Shown here in pieces: positions 20,549-24,110 of a DNA stretch of 24,110 nucleotides (position 1 is the stretch's first letter; the number at the start of each line of letters is the position of its first letter). This stretch comes from a virus, in the IMG/VR virus record IMGVR_UViG_3300036715_001109, positions 1 to 24,110 of that record. One strand, written 5' to 3'. Under the pieces are notes generated by a model that was not told the origin of the DNA, did not search any database, and saw nothing but the letters and a program-made list of their open reading frames with translations. A program made the position numbers and the translations under genes.

Positions 20549-22944
20549 TGCCAATAATGCCAGTCGGCCCAACTAACGCCAAGATTGCGCTTGTGGGCGA
20601 GTTCCCGCATGAACAAGACCTTCTCCGAGGTCAGCCTTTCTGTGGTGGCCCAGGTATGGAACTTGGCCGTATCCTTAATGAATCAGGACTCTCCCGTGAA
20701 GAGTGCTTCATCACAATGGTCTGCAATGACCGCGTACCACGTAGTCGAATCGAAGGCGTCATCGCCATGAAGAAGAAAGACATCGGCACTGCGCACGTCT
20801 TGTACAATGGGAAGTGGGTATTGCCTCAAGTCGTGGAGGGCATCGAACGCTTGAAGCAAGAACTAGAACTGCTCAAACCCAATGTCGTCTGCACTTTTGG
20901 CAATCTCGCTCTCTGGGCACTCACAGGGCAATGGGGTGCGGGGAGCTGGAGAAGCTCCGTCATGGAGTCAACACTAATCCCTGGGTTGAAAGTAATCCCT
21001 ACAGTTAGCCCTGCGTTGCTGCTATCTCAGTGGTCACTGCGTCCATTGCTGGTGCATGACTTGAAGAGAGTGAAAAGGGAAAGCAGGTTTGCAGGAGTTA
21101 TTCGCCCGAATTACAACTTTGTAATACGCCCGAATTACGACACCGCCCTTACCCAACTAAACGGGCTAATCCAGCTTGCAGATTCCGCAGCCGCAACAGG
21201 GGTGAAACTCAAGCTCGGGGCTGACATTGAAACACGCGCAGGTCACATTGCTTGTATCGCTTTCGCATGGACTCCCCACGATGCTATCTGCATACCTTTG
21301 ATGTCCAGCACCAACCCAGAAGGTTATTGGAGTGCAGAAGAAGAATCCCAACTCGTCTTCCTGATGTGCAAGTTAATGTCCCTTGTTACAATCATTGGGC
21401 AAAACTGGAACTACGATGCTCAGTACATCTACCGCCACTGGCACTTCCTCTGCCCTGACGTACAAGACACAATGATTCAACAGCACTCTTGCTTCTCCAA
21501 CCTTCCAAAGAACCTGGCCTTCCTCTCCAGCATGTATTTGGAAGACCACCTCTACTGGAAAGACGACCGCACGAATTGGACTGAAGGGCCAAAGGGTGAA
21601 GGTGAAGATGTGTTCTGGAAGTACAACTGCACAGATTCCATGCGTACACTTGGCATCCACGCTGTCCTTGAACAAGTCGTCATCGGAATGGGGATGCAGG
21701 AAGTCAACCGCTTCCAGCAATCCCTAGCACCTGTCGTGCTGCAAACAATGATTCGAGGCATCCGTGTTGACCTTTCACAACGGGAAAGCTTCTCACAGGC
21801 ACTTCAACAAGCCGAAGCCGAGCGCAAGCAATGGATGCTGGATGTCCTTGGTCATGAGGTCAACATCAAGTCCCCTAAGCAGATGCAAGAACTCTTCTAC
21901 CAAGAACTCAACCAGACGGAAGTCAAACATCGTAACGCAGAAGGGGGCATGTCCGTCACAACAAATGACGAAGCCCTGCATCGCATTGCTCAGCGTGAAC
22001 CTATCCTTGACCCGCTGTGTAAGAAAATCTCTGAACTCCGAAGCATTGGTGTTTTCCACTCCACCTTCATCCAAGCACCCCTTGACATCGACGGGCGCAT
22101 ACGAACATCCTTCAACATCTGCGGAACTGAAACCTACCGCTTCGCCAGTAGCAAAAACGCATTCGGCACTGGCCTCAACATGCAGAACATCCCCAAGGGG
22201 GGCGATACTGAAAATGGTGGCCTGACCCTTCCCAATGTCCGTAACATCTTCATCCCTGACCAAGGCCACACGATGTTCGACATTGACCTGGACAGTGCAG
22301 ACTTACGCATTGTGACTTGGGAAAGTGATTGCAAATGGATGAAAGACCACTTCGCCAATGGCCGCAAGCCCTACATTGAAGTCATGCGGGAATACTACCA
22401 CAACCCCAATATGACTAAGCACTCCCACCCACGCGAGTACGGTATGTTCAAATCCCTGTGTCATGGCACGAACTACCTCGGAACAGCAGATGGTATTGCC
22501 CCCCGCATTGGTCTGCTTGTCCACGAAACCGAACGCATCCAGAAATGGTACTTCGGCTTAGCCCCAGAGATAAAGGCCTGGCAAGAAGATATCAAAAAGC
22601 AAGTATCTGGCCGCCGCTACGTTGAAAATGTCTTTGGCTATCGTAACTACTTCTTCGACAAAATCGAAGGTACAATCTTCAACCAAGCTGTCGCATGGAT
22701 TCCGCAGAGCAGTGTGGCTTGCCTAATCAACCGTGGGTATGTCAACATTGCGAATAACCTACCTGAAGTTGAAGTCCTTCTTCAGGTGCATGATTCCTTG
22801 GCTGGCCAGTTCGACTCCCTCCACGGTGACTGGGCTTTGCGCCGCATTGCCGAGGAATGTGAGATTGCCCTGCCGTATGATGAGCCGTTAATTATCCCAG
22901 TTGGCGTGGTTAGTAGCAAGGTTAGCTGGGGTCAATGCGGGTGA
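20548..22944 (+). CDS. UDG-like domain fused to family A DNA polymerase
   Basis: A 798-residue replicative polymerase. Residues 10-170 are a uracil-DNA glycosylase-superfamily domain (LVGEFPHEQD at 15-24, GQPFCGGPG, FGNLALWAL at 117-125, TVSPALLL at 152-159). The usual His of the HP motif is Ser154, so activity is doubtful. Residues 222-370 are the 3'-5' exonuclease: D226/E228, N286/D290 and Y359xxxD363. The polymerase domain has motif A DIDLDSADLRI (578-588), motif B KSLCHGTNYLG (635-645) and motif C QVHDS (746-750). No 5'-3' exonuclease is present. Residues 184-197 are encoded by a 40-bp palindrome. Start overlaps the methyltransferase stop. Confidence 0.93.
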   Translation: MPIMPVGPTNAKIALVGEFPHEQDLLRGQPFCGGPGMELGRILNESGLSREECFITMVCNDRVPRSRIEGVIAMKKKDIGTAHVLYNGKWVLPQVVEGIERLKQELELLKPNVVCTFGNLALWALTGQWGAGSWRSSVMESTLIPGLKVIPTVSPALLLSQWSLRPLLVHDLKRVKRESRFAGVIRPNYNFVIRPNYDTALTQLNGLIQLADSAAATGVKLKLGADIETRAGHIACIAFAWTPHDAICIPLMSSTNPEGYWSAEEESQLVFLMCKLMSLVTIIGQNWNYDAQYIYRHWHFLCPDVQDTMIQQHSCFSNLPKNLAFLSSMYLEDHLYWKDDRTNWTEGPKGEGEDVFWKYNCTDSMRTLGIHAVLEQVVIGMGMQEVNRFQQSLAPVVLQTMIRGIRVDLSQRESFSQALQQAEAERKQWMLDVLGHEVNIKSPKQMQELFYQELNQTEVKHRNAEGGMSVTTNDEALHRIAQREPILDPLCKKISELRSIGVFHSTFIQAPLDIDGRIRTSFNICGTETYRFASSKNAFGTGLNMQNIPKGGDTENGGLTLPNVRNIFIPDQGHTMFDIDLDSADLRIVTWESDCKWMKDHFANGRKPYIEVMREYYHNPNMTKHSHPREYGMFKSLCHGTNYLGTADGIAPRIGLLVHETERIQKWYFGLAPEIKAWQEDIKKQVSGRRYVENVFGYRNYFFDKIEGTIFNQAVAWIPQSSVACLINRGYVNIANNLPEVEVLLQVHDSLAGQFDSLHGDWALRRIAEECEIALPYDEPLIIPVGVVSSKVSWGQCG
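21098..21137. repeat. 40-bp palindromic element, copy 7, inside the polymerase gene
   Basis: Left arm TTATTCGCCCG, core ATTACAA-CT-TTGTAAT, right arm CGCCCGAATTA. It is read in frame as VIRPNYN-FVIRPNY between the UDG-like and exonuclease domains, producing a near-exact repeat of VIRPNY. Same length and centre as the intergenic copies. Confidence 0.92.
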
Positions 22945-22964
22945 TTTTGCGGGTTTGCGTGGAT

Positions 22965-23026
22965 GAGGGAAAAATAAGAGGCGAAAATCCGCATTATATG
23001 GGGCATGGTGCGATTATTTTACCCTC
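22965..23026. repeat. Inverted repeat after the polymerase gene
   Basis: GAGGGAAAAATAA (22965-22977) and TTATTTTACCCTC (23014-23026) are complementary at 12 of 13 positions. A related GAGGTAAAAATAATGCG follows in direct orientation at 23047-23063. The gap of 238 bases between genes otherwise contains only the promoter and palindrome listed below. Confidence 0.6.
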
Positions 23027-23100
23027 ACCTATACCATCCTATCAACGAGGTAAAAATAATGCGTCATACGGCGTTACTCACACAGTTATTAGATAGGGTA

Positions 23101-23129
23101 TTGCTAACTGTGGTATGTTAGGGCATTAT
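23101..23129 (+). promoter_or_regulatory. Candidate promoter overlapping palindrome copy 8
   Basis: TTGCTA (23101-23106), exactly 17 bases, and CATTAT (23124-23129), each four of six. As at copy 6, the last four bases of the -10 lie within the left arm of the palindrome. Confidence 0.45.
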
Positions 23130-23165
23130 TAGGGCGTGTTACAATTTTGTAACACGCGTGAATAA
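23126..23165. repeat. 40-bp palindromic element, copy 8
   Basis: The most symmetrical copy: core GTTACAA-TT-TTGTAAC, arms TTATTAGGGCG and CGCGTGAATAA. It ends 17 bases before the next start codon, so any promoter for that gene must overlap it or lie upstream. Confidence 0.93.
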
Positions 23166-23182
23166 CTTTTAAGAGGCTTAAA

Positions 23183-23788
23183 ATGGATAATGAATTTAAC
23201 TTAGAACGGACTATCGCTGGCGAACCAATTGAAACAGAAGCTGGAACACCAGTTGAGTTTGTTGCTTACCGACCTACTGCAAAGGCGGGTAAACAACTAA
23301 TTGTGCAGGCTGGGAATGATATATTTACATACTATAAAAACGGAAGCTACCACGATACTGTTATGGGTTGTGCCTATGACCTTCGCATGAAGTCAGTAGT
23401 GAAGCAAATAGACTGGGCTAAGCTACCCATCGATACACGCATCACCCTTGGTCTCCGCACAGGGGAAAGTGACCGCTATTTCAGTTCGTTTAGCTATGGT
23501 ATGGTGAATTTTTATAGAGACGGTACAAACTCGAAGACCGCACAGCGTAACTCATCCATGCTGAGTATTAACCCAAGTAATGTGCAGATAGCACCAGACA
23601 ATCCGTGGGCGGTATTACTAGGCGGCAATTGTCCTATCCCTGATGGGCTTGAGTTTGAGTACATGACGTCCAATGACCCAGGACGGATAATAACATCTAC
23701 AAAAAGCGCAAGCGAGTATATATGGACTAATTATTCTGTTTACGCATACCGACTAACTGGAAAGGTATTGGACGGGTGGGAGCTATGA
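23183..23788 (+). CDS. Hypothetical protein, 201 aa
   Basis: A 201-residue, beta-rich soluble protein. Its start (FNLERTIAGEPIETEAGTPV, then EFVAYRPTAKAGKQLIVQAG) resembles a module found in phage hypothetical proteins of the type FxLExAxAGExVxTxxG. The remainder holds many Tyr, Asn and Ser (YYKNGSYHDTVMGCAYDLRM; SDRYFSSFSYGMVNFYRDGT). No catalytic motif is visible. The leader GAGGCTTAAA before the ATG belongs to the shared leader family, and palindrome copy 8 lies immediately upstream. The stop overlaps the next start (ATGA). Confidence 0.83.
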   Translation: MDNEFNLERTIAGEPIETEAGTPVEFVAYRPTAKAGKQLIVQAGNDIFTYYKNGSYHDTVMGCAYDLRMKSVVKQIDWAKLPIDTRITLGLRTGESDRYFSSFSYGMVNFYRDGTNSKTAQRNSSMLSINPSNVQIAPDNPWAVLLGGNCPIPDGLEFEYMTSNDPGRIITSTKSASEYIWTNYSVYAYRLTGKVLDGWEL

Positions 23789-23895
23789 GGGATTTGCTAC
23801 TTCTCTTATTCACCCTGTTTATGCTTCTTTTTTCCGTGGCGATAACATTTTCCCCTGTGATAATCCTTGTGCATTTTGCACTTAAATACTGGTAG
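23785..23895 (+). CDS. Tiny membrane protein, 36 aa
   Basis: MRDLLLLLFTLFMLLFSVAI followed by TFSPVIILVHFALKYW: almost wholly hydrophobic with a short charged start, so a single-pass membrane peptide. The ATG overlaps the preceding stop, with GGTGGGAG as ribosome site. Function unknown. Confidence 0.6.
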   Translation: MRDLLLLLFTLFMLLFSVAITFSPVIILVHFALKYW

Positions 23896-23906
23896 AGGTG
23901 AAGATT

Positions 23907-24110
23907 ATGAGTGAGATTAAAAGATACCGTACATCTGATGATATAGGTGTTAATTTGTGTGTTGTATGCGGAAATCCTGTACAGTACGGAAGTCGTCACC
24001 ACATGTGTGGACAAGATGTAAAAAGGAGAAATGAAATGACAAACTGTTTTGACCAAGACCCAAACGAACAAGCACGCATAAGCGGTGCTGATTTTTCGGC
24101 CATGTGCGAT
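23907..24110 (+). CDS. Putative zinc-finger protein, 3'-truncated by the window
   Basis: The frame is open from the ATG to the window edge (68 codons). It contains CVVCGNPVQYGSRHHMC (18-34), a CxxC pair followed by HHxxC, likely a zinc-binding knuckle. Gln/Asp/Asn-rich sequence follows. AGAGGTGAAG precedes the start, 11 bases after the previous stop. An internal ATG in the same frame at about residue 44 has AAAGGAG upstream, so a shorter second product or later start is possible. Confidence 0.65.
   Translation, partial: MSEIKRYRTSDDIGVNLCVVCGNPVQYGSRHHMCGQDVKRRNEMTNCFDQDPNEQARISGADFSAMCD

Noticed and set aside
23059-23121. A 20-codon frame (MRHTALLTQLLDRVLLTVVC) with GAGG upstream
   Set aside because: Very short and overlapping the candidate promoter of the next gene; it could be a leader peptide but cannot be supported from sequence alone.
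1-24110. tRNA genes, transposases, integrase
   Set aside because: No cloverleaf with the conserved T-loop sequence, no DDE or integrase motif and no terminal inverted repeats with target duplications were seen by eye; this does not exclude them elsewhere in the genome.

Overview
The window is part of a tailed double-stranded DNA bacteriophage genome (Caudoviricetes) and carries two divergent gene blocks. The host is probably a Gram-negative bacterium. That host call is inference, based on near-consensus sigma70-type promoters, strong Shine-Dalgarno sites and the families present. The long P22-type portal (735 residues) suggests a podovirus-like virion, but no tail genes are in the window.

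Left arm (1-6899, minus strand) is the packaging and head-assembly block. In transcription order it holds two tandem paralogous small terminase-like genes, the large terminase, the portal, a small acidic protein, a GroES-like co-chaperonin, a scaffold-like coiled-coil protein, an unknown protein, and the start of a gene that is probably capsid or head decoration. Most junctions are 4-base or shorter overlaps.

The centre (6900-7937) is a roughly 1 kb divergent non-coding region. It contains a 21-base C homopolymer, G-rich minus-strand tracts, a 40-bp palindrome and a near-perfect sigma70 promoter driving the right arm.

Right arm (7938 to the end, plus strand) starts with small early genes of unknown function. 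These are separated by unusually long structured leaders and non-coding stretches, and include two paralogous genes (8669-9199 and 10537-11172) and a 35-bp-period iteron array (9591-9718). A dense operon follows: small proteins, a Dda/RecD2-like SF1 helicase, a Cas4/AddB-like nuclease with four cysteines, a Sak4-like RecA-fold ATPase and a candidate ssDNA-binding protein. Then come tandem terminators, a ParB-domain/DNA methyltransferase fusion, and a UDG-like/family A DNA polymerase fusion. Together the helicase, nuclease, Sak4, candidate SSB and polymerase would make a phage replication-recombination set.

The most unusual feature is a family of eight 40-bp imperfect palindromes, all exactly the same length. 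Seven sit between genes. The eighth is embedded in frame in the polymerase gene, at the linker between the UDG-like and exonuclease domains. Other notable signals are a shared translation leader (GAGGCTC...ATG) before many early genes, a duplicated intercistronic hairpin cassette, and a 3'-UTR hairpin whose loop is antisense to the shared leader.
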